A stretch of DNA of 64,000 bases, taken from positions 2,493,433-2,557,432 of the forward strand of contig NC_135120.1 of NCBI RefSeq assembly GCF_050908995.1, written 5' to 3'. The stretch is from Andrena cerasifolii (lineage: Eukaryota > Arthropoda > Insecta > Hymenoptera > Andrenidae). The notes under the pieces are model-generated. The model was not told the origin of the DNA. It made no database searches and saw only the letters and a list, made by a program, of their open reading frames with translations. Positions 45,406 through 57,212 of this stretch are shown here, one piece after another. A program made the translations under genes and the position numbers. Numbering within the stretch: the first letter of the stretch is position 1; each line of letters opens with the position of its first letter.

Positions 45406-46825
45406 TAATATATTTGCAATATGCGCCTATTGTCGCGTTGTTATGTTAATTTTTGCAATATGACTTATTAATTCCTTAGCTTCGAGGTCTAAATTTGTAA
45501 TTTTTTTAGTACACGATTTCATTCGCATACTGAATAATAGATATATAATGATCTGACGCTAAAAGTAGTTTATACAGTATGTCTTCGTTTGTTGCTAATC
45601 GGGAAAATTTTCGAGTATCTTCTCATCTGATTCTCTTAAAATCTTTATGTTGGATTTCCTGAGCTTCCTCAGAAAGCTACCCAATTGTACTTATTGGCAT
45701 ATTGTACTTTTTCTGCCCCATGTATTAATAATTTGTACGTAGAGCGTACCAGCCATAATATTGTACGTAATGTATTACGGTGTGTTGAGTGCATTGACGA
45801 AATTTTGTAATATTTAATGTATAGGAGGAAGAAATGATCTGTAATAATGAATAGGAGTTTTTAATTTAGTATTACATTAATCCCGGCATTTCACAATGTA
45901 CTTGATACTGAGAGCAAGAACGTATAGAACATGTCATATAATTAGTTATAAATTTTCAACATCGTTTTGTTCACAAGAAAATTACCTGAAGTAGTAGTAA
46001 ATAGATTTATTTTTTGCCTTTCGGCCTCAAAATGGGATTACATGTGTTAAGCCGAATCCAGACTTGAAAGAGTATACGTTGAACAAGGCTGAACGCGCAC
46101 GAATATTCTAATGTGGACGGGTGAAACGGTAGCCAGGGTCGCATGCTTCTACGTCACAAACGGTGAGCGTGAACGCATATGCTAGTGTGGACGCTTCATT
46201 CGTGGTGACTCGACGCATGCAACCCGAATTGCGAATGCCGACGAAGGCACATGGCCTGAGCCGACCGTTGTCGGTTTTCTTCCACACATCAAAGGAAGTT
46301 TGGAGTGCATTGCGTTCAGCGTGGAATATAGAAGCAGATGTGATACTTTTCTAAAATCCTCGATGTCTCGGATTTTCATGATATTGAAATATATGGTAGT
46401 ACATATGAAATTATGGAGGGTTAAGTCCTCATTTTTGCAGATTCGAAATTATTTAAAAAATACAAATCTTCAAAGTTACCTGCTTTTCGGTATTTTTGCG
46501 AAACTCGCCCACAGAAATTAATTTTAATGACCTAAATTATTGAAGGTATGGATTTGCGTCTTTCTTTTTTGTTTAATCATGAAGGGTGGATCTATGTGAA
46601 TGAATTTAATCCATTGCTAATATTGTCATAAACAGTTAATCAAAAATCTAAAAATTACATTTTCAACCATATAATGCAATTACGCTATGATAGACTTTAA
46701 AGCTCTATTTTACTAAATAATTTGTCTTTCTTTTCTTCACTACACCCTGCATTATTATTAATTCATACAGCCTGACCGACTCGCTGCTGTGTTAAAAAAT
46801 CGCACGAGACTATTTTTAACGAATT
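45406..46825. other. Unassigned intronic sequence
   Basis: AT-rich to 46040. Bases 46050-46380 are GC-richer with open frames on both strands but no motif I recognise. The GTGTGGAC/AATGTGGAC motifs may mark an old TIR. Confidence 0.3.
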
Positions 46826-46945
46826 CAGCTTGAAATGATATAAATCAATTTTTCATGAAATTTCCTTTATTATGGTCCGAATTACGACGTTCTTGGTGTT
46901 AGTTTCATCGGCGAAACATAAGGAATCAATTGACGTGTAGGCCAA
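46826..46945 (+). repeat. Dispersed repeat family R, copy 3 (partial)
   Basis: Matches the first 120 bp of copy 2 (CGTTCTTGGTGTTAGTTTCA, AAACATAAGGAATC), then the similarity ends at TGACGTGTAGG. Truncated. Confidence 0.65.
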
Positions 46946-47640
46946 TCAGAGTTCTTACCGTAGAAATACATACATCAGAATAGGTGTGCGTTTGCTTCGA
47001 AAAAATTTAGGAGCTTTATTGGTCAGAACATTGATTCTTCCTCGATAGCTTCATTTCGTATTGGGCTACGGCGCCTACGCATAGGTTCGCAAAGCACACA
47101 ACTACTACGCTAAGAATAAACAACAGCCACACGGCTTCGTTCAGGCGGAGCCGAGCAGCGTTCCCGTTACCCCACTATACCCTTCGGGGGCCACGCAACT
47201 CTAACTGCGAATCCACGATCGTCAGGTGGTGGTGGCTGATTTCTCCTCCAGCGCTGTTCGCGAAAAGGAACTCACCGGCCAATATATCTGGCCCCGACCT
47301 TAGTACTTCTCACTATGTGTATTCCGTATATATTACATGGACTTTTTCATGTTTCCTAAAATACTTATATGTTTATTTGTAAATTTTCCATTCAACTAAT
47401 TGATTAGAATCTGGAAATACTAGCTTTTATCGAGAACAACCTGTATGTTTACTCACACACAAAAAGATGCAAAAAGTAATCATAAATAAGTAAAAACACA
47501 ACAATAAAATTAAGAAATGTGTAATTACTATTAAATTATATATATGTACAGGAAAAACTAACAACAAAAATAATTTTGCGCAGTTAGAATCGTATTTTAA
47601 ACCACTGTGCGCAATTATTTCCAAACATTTGTATGGATCA
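46946..47640. other. Unassigned, with a repeat shared with 62.3 kb
   Basis: Bases about 47085-47235 resemble 62320-62410 (CACAACTACTAC, ATACCCTTC, GGCCACGCAACT against GGCCCAGCAACT, ATCGTCA(G/T)GTGGTGG). No gene is recognised. Confidence 0.35.
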
Positions 47641-47645
47641 GCTCG

Positions 47646-47950
47646 TTAAGCTGATTGAAATTCCAGAATCATGCTCACTACCATTCTTTCTTTACCGAGG
47701 AGTCGAAGACATATGTGAGACCCTTCAGTAGCAAACGCTCGACATGGATCGCAGAGAACCATGGGGCCATAAAAGGCAAGGATAGCACTAGCCATTAAGG
47801 GGGTCGTTTCGTTTTTGTTATGATCCGAATCGATCGAAGCGTCCCCAGTAAACAAACGGACCCTAATGAAACTATTGTGATCGATAAAAAGAACTTGTAC
47901 AGAGATAACATCTCCCGTTACTGTGGGTAGACAAATTTTTTACACATAAT
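47646..47950 (-). pseudogene. Unrecognised coding-like frame
   Basis: A - strand frame open from a stop near 47950 to 47646, with a coding-like text: TGDVISVQVLFIDHNSFIRV, a short Asp-rich segment, MASAILAFYGPMVLCDPC and GSHICLRLLGKERMVVSMIL. It has no domain I know and no clear start, and the next frame upstream (47918-48178) does not continue it. It could be a piece of the R1-type element's flank or another mobile element. Confidence 0.2.
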
Positions 47951-48178
47951 TGCCACATGTTTTGTTCCCTCTGTCTCTGCCGCGCTGTTGCCACAGAGTT
48001 CTATTTTTTTTATCGAGAAGTCTTGAAGGCATATAGCACGAGAGCTGCATTTAGAGTCAGACCCTCGCTGAACATAGCAATAATGAAAGATAGAGAGGTC
48101 CGGGAGTGTAAGAAGGAAAGATGGAAAGATACCAAACCTGACACAATTTGAACTATCATTATTAACGATATTACACAT

Positions 48179-48984
48179 AAAATTTATTTGCAGAATTGAA
48201 AGCCCGTTTCATTCAAAGTGGTCCGATTTAAATTATTTTCTGTCAATTTAATCGGCAGAATCACTTTCATATTGATAAGATGAAAACTAAAGAAATTCTG
48301 TTTCTGCATAATCAGTGATATGTACATCGGCGAGCAACTTCGGTTGGCAGGTTAGACGGGTGAGCGATACAATGTCACTCGGCTCGGGTCTCTGGGGACC
48401 AACAGAACGAAGGTTTTCGATTAAAAAAAATATTTGTGGCCGACGGATGAATTCGTGCATCGCATCACAGTGTGAAATTTTTGCAGTGTGTGCAAAAATT
48501 TAACTGCCGTCGCGGGTCGCTGCCAAGGGTAATTCAGCGTAATTGTTCTGCCGAAATGGTACTTGGAAAAACCCTGCCCTCATCAGCTAGGAATCACTGG
48601 GACATCTATTCTGTATAAGCTTCCACGGGACAAGTCCATAGCTTTGGAGTACCTAAAGCAGATTTTACTGCTTATACCTCCAGGTGTTCGAAGTGGTTAG
48701 CTGACCACTCCCACGGGGGGCTTGGAAAAACTCCCTTCCTCTTCCCGACAACAGGGGTAGAAGGGATGACCGTCCTCGTTAAGAGGTAATGACTCATTTA
48801 GTTCGTTCCGGACGAGGATCGCCCAGAAACCGTCTAGAACTTAACAGTGAGGGCCACGCGAAGGCAGAGTGACAAGCATTTATGCTTCGGTCTTTCGGTG
48901 TTCAAGTTGTCATTGCTGAGTAGTATCTTACTGCACGGCGTTTTACGTTCGAGACTTGGTGGTTAGCACCGTTTTGGCAATGTT
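48179..48984 (-). other. Probable 3' UTR of the R1-like element and flank
   Basis: No gene. The moderately GC-rich part (about 48530-48984) directly downstream of the ORF2 stop on the - strand is the likely 3' UTR. I could not locate a poly(A) end or target duplication. Confidence 0.35.
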
Positions 48985-51900
48985 TCAGAACTCCCGTGAT
49001 AGGTTGTCGTTCGATACAAGTCCGGCTTCCACCGCAGGCCATTGCTGGCCGCTGGCTTCCACCGCTTGCTTCAGGAGTTCTCTCGCCTCATTGTGCTTTG
49101 GACAGTGGAAAAGGACGTGGGTCGAAGTTTCGTTTCCCCCATATGCACATATCCCATCCTCCACCAAGTTGAATTCCTCTAGTTTCGCTCGGAAGTCTCC
49201 GTGCCCACTTAGGAATTGTGTCGTGTAGTGGTCAATTATCAGCCAGCGTGTTTCCTGACGGTCCCGGACGTCTTTGAAGAATCGGAAGGTAATGCTTCCC
49301 TTCGTTGACGCCGACCATCTCGATTGCCACATTGCAAGGATCTCTCTCCGTACCTTTGTTTTCGCCGTGGCTACGGAGACATCTCCAGACGCCAACTCGG
49401 CGTGACTTATTCGACATTCTCCAATCTCGATGCTTATTGCTTTCCGGGCTTTATAGCTCGACGCGCGCTCCGCTAACACAAGGTCCACCGGTATCTCTCC
49501 CGCGATCACAGTGATCGCGTCGGTGGACATCGTACGGTAGGCCTTAGTGGTGCTGATCAGAATCCGCCTCTGCGACCCGAGAAGTTTGGAACTTTTCTTG
49601 ACGTCGAGGAGATCCGCCCAGCCTGCGGCGGCGTATGCTATGATTGGGACGAACAGACCCGTATACAGAGTACGCAGAGTCGGATGTCTCAATCCCCAGT
49701 TGGCGCGAGCGAGCCTCGCTAGCGTGTAAAACGTTCGTTCGGCTTTGGCACATATATTTTTGACATGGCAATTAATACCCATTCCTTGGTCAATGTAAAC
49801 ACCCAACCACTTGATAGTGGGCTTGAGTGCCACATTCTTCCCATAAGTCTTTATCGCAGGAGGTCTTTCTCTGTTCAGGGAACCTTTCAAGAGAATCATC
49901 TCGGTCTTATCCGCTGACAGCGTTAATTTCTGAATGGCGCACCACTCAGAGATCACGAGCGCGGCTTCTTGGCTTTTTGCTGGAGTTCCCGTCGCTAGTT
50001 GCCGTAGACAGTCACGAGCAGGTCGTCCGCGTAGGCGATGGGCTCGCAGAGCCCGGTGTTCGAAAGCAGCTGCAGAACTTCATCAAAGATTAGGTTCCAG
50101 CAGCTCGGACCGAGGATTGACCCCTGCGGGCAACCTTTGGTGACTTTCTTCCGCACGCTATCGGAGCTGCTGACCATAACAACTTGCCGATCGGTGAAAT
50201 AGTCGACCATTAGTCTATAAAGATTTCGGGGGCAGCTTCGCTCCTTCAATTTCTTGAGTATGCTCGGCCACCAAACATTGTCGAATGCTCCGGAAATGTC
50301 GAAGGAGAGCGCCAGAATGTACCGTTCCTCTCGACCAGATATTAATTCCCTGAACTTTACCAACGCGTCTTCCGTGGATCGTTCAGGCCTGAATCCGTAT
50401 TGTCGATCAGAGCAGTACTCCTGGCTTAGGAATACAGTCGAGAGTCTGCGTGTAATCAGCCTTTCGAGAGCTTTGCCGAGCACCGATAGTAGACAGATTG
50501 GCCTATATGACTTTGCCTCTTCTGGAGGTTTGTCGGGGCTTTTCAGGATGGTCCTGATTAGCCCGACTTTGCAACGAGAGGGTAACACCCCTTGCTCCAG
50601 ACACCCGTTATAGAGTTTCAGTAGGGTGCGCGGAGAAACTCCCGACACGCGCTTCGCTACCTCAACCTCTATCCGGTCGAGTCCAGGGCATTTTCCGCTT
50701 TTCAGGCCTTTCACCGCCCTATCAACCTCCTCCCTAGTGAAGACAGGATCGTCTTCCGTCGGTGGGTCGGCGGCAATTTCTAGCTTTCCTCTCGCTTGTT
50801 CCTAAGTGTCGTCCGCGGGCGAGTCGTCCGGGATTAACGCATCAAGGAGCGTAGAGGCGATGGAGTGCCAAGTCATTGCAGAGCCATTGGGCGTTCTGAT
50901 GTTCGAAACTGCTGTTTCGGTGCAAAGCTTGCTCCTAGCGATTTTATACACAATACCCCATGGGTCTTTATTCCCCTGCTCGCTCAAAATTTCTTGCCAA
51001 CATTTTGACTTCGCAGCGCGCACTTCAGCCTGATAGGCGTTGTTCACCGAGTGATACTTCGCCCTCTTGGCTGCTCTCTCCTCGTCTCGTTTCTCTAGCT
51101 GGAAGATCCGTCTAAGTGTATAGACGTATTTCTTCCGTCTCGTCAACTCTGGCGTCCACCAAGGGACTGATTTATTGTGCCAAATCTTTCGGCGCATGGA
51201 CTGCTCACACGCGTGGATGACTGATTTCTCGATATCCTGCGCTTCGGCTTCGACGTCCAGCCGGCTAAAGCCGATAGCGGACGTCGGGTCCAATTGCCCT
51301 AGCAACGCTCTGTCGAATTTCAGCCAGTCCGCTTTGCGGGTGTGAAACCGATTTCCAAAGGGATTAACTCGGTTTTCATCACCGTCCGCGGGCACGATGC
51401 TGAAGTCGATTACTCTGTGATCACTGTTGGTCCAGTCGAACCGAACTTTCCAGTTCCTCACTTGTTTCGCAATGTCTTTAGTCGCAAGTGTGATATCGAT
51501 CCAGGATTCACGGCTAGGGCTGGAGTATGTAGGTATACAGCCAGCCTCGTTCAAGATACTCAGGCCGTGCCGGGCAATGAACTCTTCGAGTCTCTAGCCT
51601 CTTGCGTCTGTCTTTGGTCCGCCCCACATAGGGGACTTCGCGTTGACGTCGGCTGCGATCACGACTCGAGTATGTTGGAGCGCGCGAAGTATCTTCTCCA
51701 ATCGCGCCAGACTTGGTTCAATCTTTTCGGAGCATTGAAAGTACTGGCTTACGAGGTAGAAGCTTTCGAAATGTCCGCTTATGTGTACGCATGCAATGTG
51801 TGTATCGCAGAGGTTCGCGACCTTCGAGACAGTTATCCCTGGGTTTCTGACAGCAATCGCCGCCATCACCGGGTTTCCAGCTGAGATGATTTTGGCCGCC

Positions 51901-52076
51901 AGCCCTAGCCCGCGGATTTGGCCGCTGGCTGAGTAGGGCTCCTGCGCAAGTAACACGTCAAAGCCTTTGTCGTGAATAAGGACATTTACCTCGTCAAGCA
52001 CTCCTTGGGCGCGCCGCATATTAAGCTGCAGCACCCGGATGCTCTGGGAAGGTGGCTTGTTCTTACTTCTAACCAT
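48985..52076 (-). pseudogene. R1-clade non-LTR retrotransposon ORF2 (endonuclease/RT), dead
   Basis: ORF2 starts with the ATG at 52076, overlapping the ORF1 stop by 8 nt. An APE-type endonuclease follows (LQLNMRRAQG, LLAQEPYS, VVIAADVNAKS, then after a TAG at 51594-51596 WTNSDHRVIDF). After a second TAG at 50802-50804 the RT begins: SGKCPGLDRIEVEV, SYRPICLLSVLGKALE, DRQYGFRPERST, LSFDISGAFDNVWW, GCPQGSILGPSCWNL and YADDLLV. A third TAG at 49995-49997 and a 1-nt frameshift near 49975 precede the C-terminal part (LSADKTEMILL, KWLGVYID), ending with a Cys/His domain (CAYGG, HVLFHCPKH). Motifs and layout fit R1-clade LINEs. Catalytic residues remain, but three stops and a frameshift make it non-functional. 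Confidence 0.88.
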
Positions 52077-53886
52077 AGGAAGTACGGGAAACGACTTGCG
52101 TTACGGCATCCTTATAGGATGCGCAAGCCTTGTCTATCGACCTATGGTCGTGCTTCTGCCCACCCGCTTTGCAGTTGGGGCAGACCGGAGACCTGCTCTT
52201 CTGCTTACAGGTGGAAAAGGTGTGCCCCTTTTCGGAGCAGTGACCGCAGGCCTCGTCTGATCGGCAGTATTTGGCCATGTGGCCAAACGCCTGACACTTG
52301 AAGCACTGCGTCACGGTGATGTAGTCCTGGATCCTACAGGACACCCATCCCACGCAGACACGGCCTTCAGAGTTCGAGATCAGCCGCAGGCGGACCTGTA
52401 GACTGACCTCGATGACCCAGTTGGCTGAGTTCTTGCTTTTGGTTCCGGTTTAAAACCGGATCTTTAGGCAGGACTCAGATTCCTTCTTGGTCATCTCACG
52501 GTTCTGTTTCCTAATACTGGAATGAACTTCTTCCCTAGTCATCGACCGTGGAACGTCGTACACTATCAGTGTAGGGTTCCGTTTGGTCGGCAGGGTGGCG
52601 AAGATACCTGCTTCCTTGAATTTGCTATTCCCCGTGAAAGCAGAGAGATCCTCTTTACGCTCGGACTCGAAGGCTATGCCACCGGAGTGGATGCGTCGTA
52701 TCGACTTTACGCGGATCTTCGATTTCATGGGTTTCACCAAGGAGAGTACAGCTGACTTGGTAGCTTCGCTGTTTTTCTCCTTGCCCTTCAGCGGGAATAT
52801 GCGCACGATATTTCGTGGGGGCACCACCGCATCTGAGGAAATATGAGGGCTGGTAATTTTGATCGCCTTGGCATACGAGCCGATGTTCACCGGTGACAAT
52901 GCCACTTTGGGCCGCTGGACGACCCTCCGCGGCTCTTGTGCCACGCTTTGTGCAGTCGCTTGCGTGCTTATCAGGTCGCTGCGTACTGCGGCGAGCTGGC
53001 CTTCCAGAAAGCTGTTCCGAAGAAGCAGCTCCTGTACCAGCGCGTTAAGCGTGACGGCGGTGTTCAAGACGCGGAGACCGGACTCCTTATTGATCCTCGA
53101 TTCACGTCGAAGGCAAAAGGTCCTTAGGTCCCCGGTAGCGGCCTTGGCCTCGTCTCGTATGAGATCGAGCGCCCGTACGTTGGGCACAGGTATTGCCGTG
53201 TTCAATACCTTCCCCTTTCTCCCCTTGCTGGCACACGCGGCGTCCTTATCAGCAGCGGGCGCATCTTTCGGGGGAGTTTGACCTTTTCCGCGCGCGACAT
53301 CCTTATCAGCAGCGGGCGCGATGTTAGCCTTCTTTTGCTTTTTGGAAACGAGTTACCACTCGCCTCTTTCCAACTGGCTCCCTACCTGCTCCTCTGGCTT
53401 TTCAGCAGTGGTGCAGGTCTTGCCTGCAGGAGAATCAGGTTTTTCAACCTTGATCTCCTTTGTTGGAGTTGTCCCTTTTCCACCGTTGGCGTGACAGGGT
53501 CCCTCCTTCTTCAGTGGGTTTCCCACCGAAGCTTTTGCAACGTCGGCCGGTCTTACCGATGTTGTGCTGCTGCGAACGGTTTCCTTGTTCGCAACAGGGC
53601 TCTTTTTTTGCCCTCCCGTACGCGCCGCGTCCTTATCGGCCGCGGGTGAACGGGTCGTGGGCCTCTTACTCAGCCCGAGAGTGGCCCGAGTGGTGGATGC
53701 CTCTCCAGGGGCCTCCGGCGAAGCCATCTTTCCCTTGGGGAGGGTGGCTCGACTAGAAGCCGTCACAGCTTCCGTCGTTCCCCCCTCATTCCTGCGGCTC
53801 GTACTTAGAGGATTGCTCCTCGCGGTAGTTCCCCGGGTGAGTGTCGATGTTTTCGACGATTTGGGAGCGCGCATTTTAGTATCCAT
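52069..53886 (-). pseudogene. R1-clade ORF1 (nucleic-acid-binding protein), two stops
   Basis: One frame from ATG at 53886 to 52069, broken only by TAA at 53353-53355 and TAA at 52450-52452. The N-terminal part is Ser/Thr/Lys-rich and disordered with repeats of PAADKDAA. The middle (about 53205-52450) has the Gag-like region with TAVTLNALVQELLLRNSFLE as a probable coiled coil. The C-terminal part has three CCHC-type knuckles: CFKCQAFGHMAKYC, CGHCSEKGHTFSTC and CPNCKAGGQKHDH. The stop overlaps the ORF2 start as ATGGTTAG (8 nt), a coupling known for R1-type elements. Interrupted by stops, so dead. Confidence 0.85.
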
Positions 53887-53940
53887 AGGATAGTGTTACG
53901 TGCCGCGGCCTTTAGTGTTCGAGCGGCACGATTTTTAGAC

Positions 53941-53989
53941 GCAATATCGATTAGGGGTATCCCACAGTCGTTAGACTATCAAGTATTGC
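53941..53989 (-). other. Three-way-junction RNA motif, copy A
   Basis: On the - strand: outer stem GCAATA/TATTGC extended by TTGAT/ATCGA with one bulged C and a G-U pair, inner hairpin AGTC-TAAC-GACT, then TGT, hairpin GGG-ATAC-CCC, then TAA. On the + strand the outer stem would contain a C-A mismatch instead of the G-U pair, so the - strand RNA folds better. It lies 55 nt before the ORF1 ATG. Confidence 0.45.
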
Positions 53990-54290
53990 TGGATTGAGTT
54001 TATGATTTAGAAAAAGCAAGGAAGCTCGCCGCAGTCGTAACAGTCGATTCTTTTAGTTAATAATTATTTAGGTACCTTCTCAGAAGGAGAAGGGGTAGAT
54101 TTTGGGATCGTCGTTGCTCCAGTCCCATACGGGTCTTTTCAATGGAATCAGATAGGTAATTCACTAGTAGAGTTTGAGTATAAATAAAATTTTAATGTTG
54201 AATAACGGATGAACTCAAAAGAACATAACATAAATTATGGAAATGATCGATCAATAATTGTATAAAGTTCAGGTACTCATATAATTGATT

Positions 54291-54340
54291 ATAATTTCTG
54301 ACTAGGGAAATCCCACAGTCGTTTGACTGTCAGAAATTAT
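54291..54340 (-). other. Three-way-junction RNA motif, copy B
   Basis: Outer stem is a perfect 12-bp inverted repeat (ATAATTTCTGAC / GTCAGAAATTAT). The - strand has hairpin CAGTC-AAAC-GACTG, TGT, hairpin GGG-ATTT-CCC and linker TA between the arms. Same architecture as the other four copies. Confidence 0.6.
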
Positions 54341-55024
54341 TAGTTAGATGCATTAAATTTTAACAGTGCCAAATAAGTGGTAAAGAAAAAGATAAGAAAG
54401 GGAACTCACCAGACAGTCGCAATAATATAAATGTTAATCTGCTTTTAAATTTGCTTTTTGGAAAACTTTCTGGATCGCTGATAAACCTGAATCAGAAAGA
54501 AGGATTAGACGCGAAAACACACACACACACTTGATTTGAATTATAAATTGAAACGGAAATAATGTAAATTAAATTATTAACTGAGTAAGTTAAGCGAATA
54601 ATTAGTTTTGAAAAGTTTAGGATTTGAATTGTTTCGCAAAGTTGAGTCTTTCACGCGGTTACACAGTAGACCGGAGAACTCTAGCTCTATAAGACTTCGC
54701 GGACCCAATGACACGCACCTCACGATTTATCGTCACAGAGTGCCGCAGCTTCACGCTCTCGGCAGCGGCCAGGGTGGGTCCGCGTCGAAAAAGCTTACGC
54801 TGCATCTTATCGCTTGACCATGCATGGGCCCCTCCACTTAGCGAGGCGGGGTGTATGTGTGTTTGCTCACATCCATCCGTCATACTCTCTTGATTCAAAT
54901 ATATGATCGAGAAAATTATATTAACTGTATTTGCGGAACATATGTACGCACTATAAACCATGACATCAACACAGTACAATTTCACACAGCTGAAGGCCTT
55001 TTCCTCATCATACATAAATTTATA

Positions 55025-55076
55025 TACACAATTTCTGACTAGGGGAATCCCACAGTCGGTTGACTATCAGAAATTG
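55025..55076 (-). other. Three-way-junction RNA motif, copy C
   Basis: Outer stem is a perfect 12-bp inverted repeat (CACAATTTCTGA / TCAGAAATTGTG). Inner hairpin AGTC-AACC-GACT and hairpin GGG-ATTC-CCC are linked by TGT. The first bases of the outer stem differ from copy B on both sides, in matching pairs. Confidence 0.6.
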
Positions 55077-55284
55077 TGATAGGGGTCTAAAAGAACAATT
55101 CCTAACTAATTAACAATCCACGAAACGTGCGACAAAACCGTGGGAAGGCGTCGTTCCCTGCATCGGTGACCGGATGTAAAGTATACAATTCCGTCAATCT
55201 TCCAAGAAGGAACCCAGTGTGCGCATTCCTGATGTAGCCGTTACTGATTATGTTACAATGTTTAGCGCGACCGTCAGGGGTGCG

Positions 55285-55326
55285 CTCAACGAGGGCTCTC
55301 CCACAATGCTGCAAGGCATTGTTGAA
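55285..55326 (-). other. Three-way-junction RNA motif, copy D
   Basis: On the - strand: outer stem TTCAAC/GTTGAG (one U-G pair), hairpin AATGC-CTTGCA-GCATT, TG, hairpin GGG-AGAG-CCC, linker TC. The stem sequences are unrelated to copies A-C but the order, linker and ANNN tetraloop with GGG/CCC are kept. Confidence 0.5.
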
Positions 55327-55531
55327 CCACACTCCTGCCGCTTACACAGAGCGAATTCGGTACAGCAAGAGAGCCACTGGGTCTTTCGGAGCGCGACTTT
55401 CTGGTGAGAACGCCGCTGCGTCAGCACCGCCTTATCCTTATCACGGGACGGCAATATGTCGAGGCGACGATGCTTCGAAGAAGGGGTTCTGATTTTACTA
55501 ATTTATTATTAACTAACTAGGCGGGAGTATG

Positions 55532-55570
55532 ATCAACGAGGGATTTCCCATAACGCTAGGCGTTGTTGAT
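55532..55570 (-). other. Three-way-junction RNA motif, copy E
   Basis: On the - strand: outer stem ATCAAC/GTTGAT, hairpin AACGC-CTA-GCGTT, AT, hairpin GGG-AAAT-CCC, linker TC. Relative to copy D the inner hairpin changes ATGC/GCAT to ACGC/GCGT, a paired change. Confidence 0.5.
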
Positions 55571-56598
55571 GCATACCCCGTCTTAAAAAGAGAAATTTTT
55601 CGTTCCGAACGTAACAATAGTTTTTGCCTTCATCCCGCTACGCGTCCCAGCCTCCTCGGACCCTTAAAATGGAACCCGGTATCCACCGGGTTAGGACATC
55701 GCACAGGATATAGTCTGCCAACCGTGGCTGACAGGGTGCCTCCCAGGAAAAAGATCCCCGGGCCTGCCTCCACGGCCTGTTTCCTCGCCCAGCAGAATCC
55801 CCTTACTTAAGCAAAAGTCATCCAAGCCGAATGGCTAAGCCAAGGGCTACTTTTCTTGCCTAGCCGCCCATCTAGCCGAAGCGGAGGCCAAAGGTACGTG
55901 TTGGGACCTTCCCTCCCGCAGGCAGGGGGCCCCCTCAGATCCCAGGATCCTCCTTTCCGACGACAAAGGTTACCACGGAAGGGAAACACGTGGGAGTCAG
56001 TAATTTAAAGCAGCCAACTGTTCTGCTCTTGCTAAGGTGCCCCGGGGTCGCAGCCCCCGTCCCGGTTGCCCGTGGCCCTTGGGTTTGTTACCGCTTTCTC
56101 TTTCGCACCTTGCATTTTTAAATGAAAGAGCTTATGCAAGGTCCCAGCCGCACCGCTCGGAGGTGAGGAAAGCGGATTTGACCACTATGAGCCCGCCTAC
56201 TTCGCCAAAGCTTGTTGCTGTACCGAAACGCCACATACGTCAGTCCTTGCGTCGGAGTCGGTTTCATCGACCAACACCAACGCCCCGGAGCAGTCCGTCT
56301 GCATATTCCAGATATAGGCGAAGCATCAGCTAGGTTGGGGATTTTGACCGAATGATATGCCGAAACATATGACGCGGAATGCCCAAGCAGCCTTGGTTGC
56401 GTGCCGGGATCGCTGGGCAAGTTAGATCTACCCCGAAAGACGGAGGCTCGTTTAGCCAGCGTTACACGCCGCGGGGCGGCGTAGACCACGAGGAGGTAGA
56501 GCCGCCAGCGCAAGCTCGATCTCGGCAGGATGGCTTTTGCCGATAACGCCCCACCCGCCACAGTGCCTACGCACTGCCAGCATTGGGAGTAGGGACGA
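55571..56598. other. GC-rich unassigned sequence
   Basis: Higher GC than the rest of the intron. It may be the distal 5' part of the R1-like element or a separate element. Open frames are present on both strands (for example - strand 56118-56672) with no motif recognised. Confidence 0.3.
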
Positions 56599-56676
56599 TA
56601 CATTGGGGACAGCCTCACTCTTTCTAGCGCCAGTGTTTTTCTTTTGATGCTAGAAAGAGAGGGTGTCCCCAATGTA
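56599..56676. repeat. Short inverted repeat
   Basis: TACATTGGGGACAGCCTCAC pairs with its near complement ending at 56676, followed inwards by CTCTTTCTAG/CTAGAAAGAG. About 27-bp arms, 23-bp loop. Candidate tiny MITE. Confidence 0.7.
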
Positions 56677-57212
56677 TATCTTTCTCTTTCTACTGCCGTC
56701 TACATTTTCGCTCATTGCGTGCTGCTTCCTCTGTGTTTATATGCTCTAAGCTTTGCCGTGATTTATTCAAGCCTCGCTGACGACAAAATAGTAATAGCGG
56801 AAATGCAGCAACATCGCGATACGACTCTCGATGCGTATCGGCAACTATGTCTTTCCTACATTTATCGGCTACCTTGGATTTGAACCAACGCTGGTGCTAC
56901 ATGCTCGAATATTCCATCAATGCCTCTGACGGAGAAGCCTTGCAGCCTGATTCTGTCATTTTTCGGGCTGTCCTCAGTACACAATTCATAAATTCATTAT
57001 TATTTCAACATACGGTGCTTATTAGCGTTCAAACGCACTAGACCACCCTGTACAAATGCCTACTGGAGGCAACTATACCCGCAAAAACTTCTTTCGGGCA
57101 AATTCCAGCACAAAAGTTGTAATATACGGTTTGTTCACTACACGCGTATACATACGCGCTTAACTTAGATTGTGTAAGCGTATGCACACATCTCAACGCC
57201 CAGTGAGTCGGC
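56677..57212. other. Unassigned intronic sequence
   Basis: No recognised feature; open frames on + at 56644-57041 have no motif. Confidence 0.3.

Larger units (their letters stand above)
53887..55570 (-). other. Region upstream of R1 ORF1 with structured repeats
   Basis: On the - strand this precedes ORF1 and is the likely 5' UTR/promoter region. It holds five copies of a three-way-junction motif listed separately. Flanks of copies A and B are also similar (AAAAAG..AAG..CTC.CC..ACAGTCG), so at least part is a diverged tandem array with a period near 350 bp. A CA microsatellite lies at 54521-54532. Open frames here are not supported as genes. Confidence 0.45.

Noticed and set aside
53941..55570. 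Hammerhead or other known self-cleaving ribozyme in the three-way motifs
   Set aside because: The CUGA in copies B and C is part of the outer stem and the required GAAA and GA core residues are absent; copies D and E lack CUGA. No HDV or twister core pattern either.
55571..56598. rRNA gene fragment as R1 target
   Set aside because: The GC-rich stretch has none of the conserved 28S or 18S landmarks I would expect.
56118..56672. 184-codon - strand open frame as a gene
   Set aside because: No motif, GC-rich context with other open frames, and it overlaps the inverted repeat at 56599-56676.
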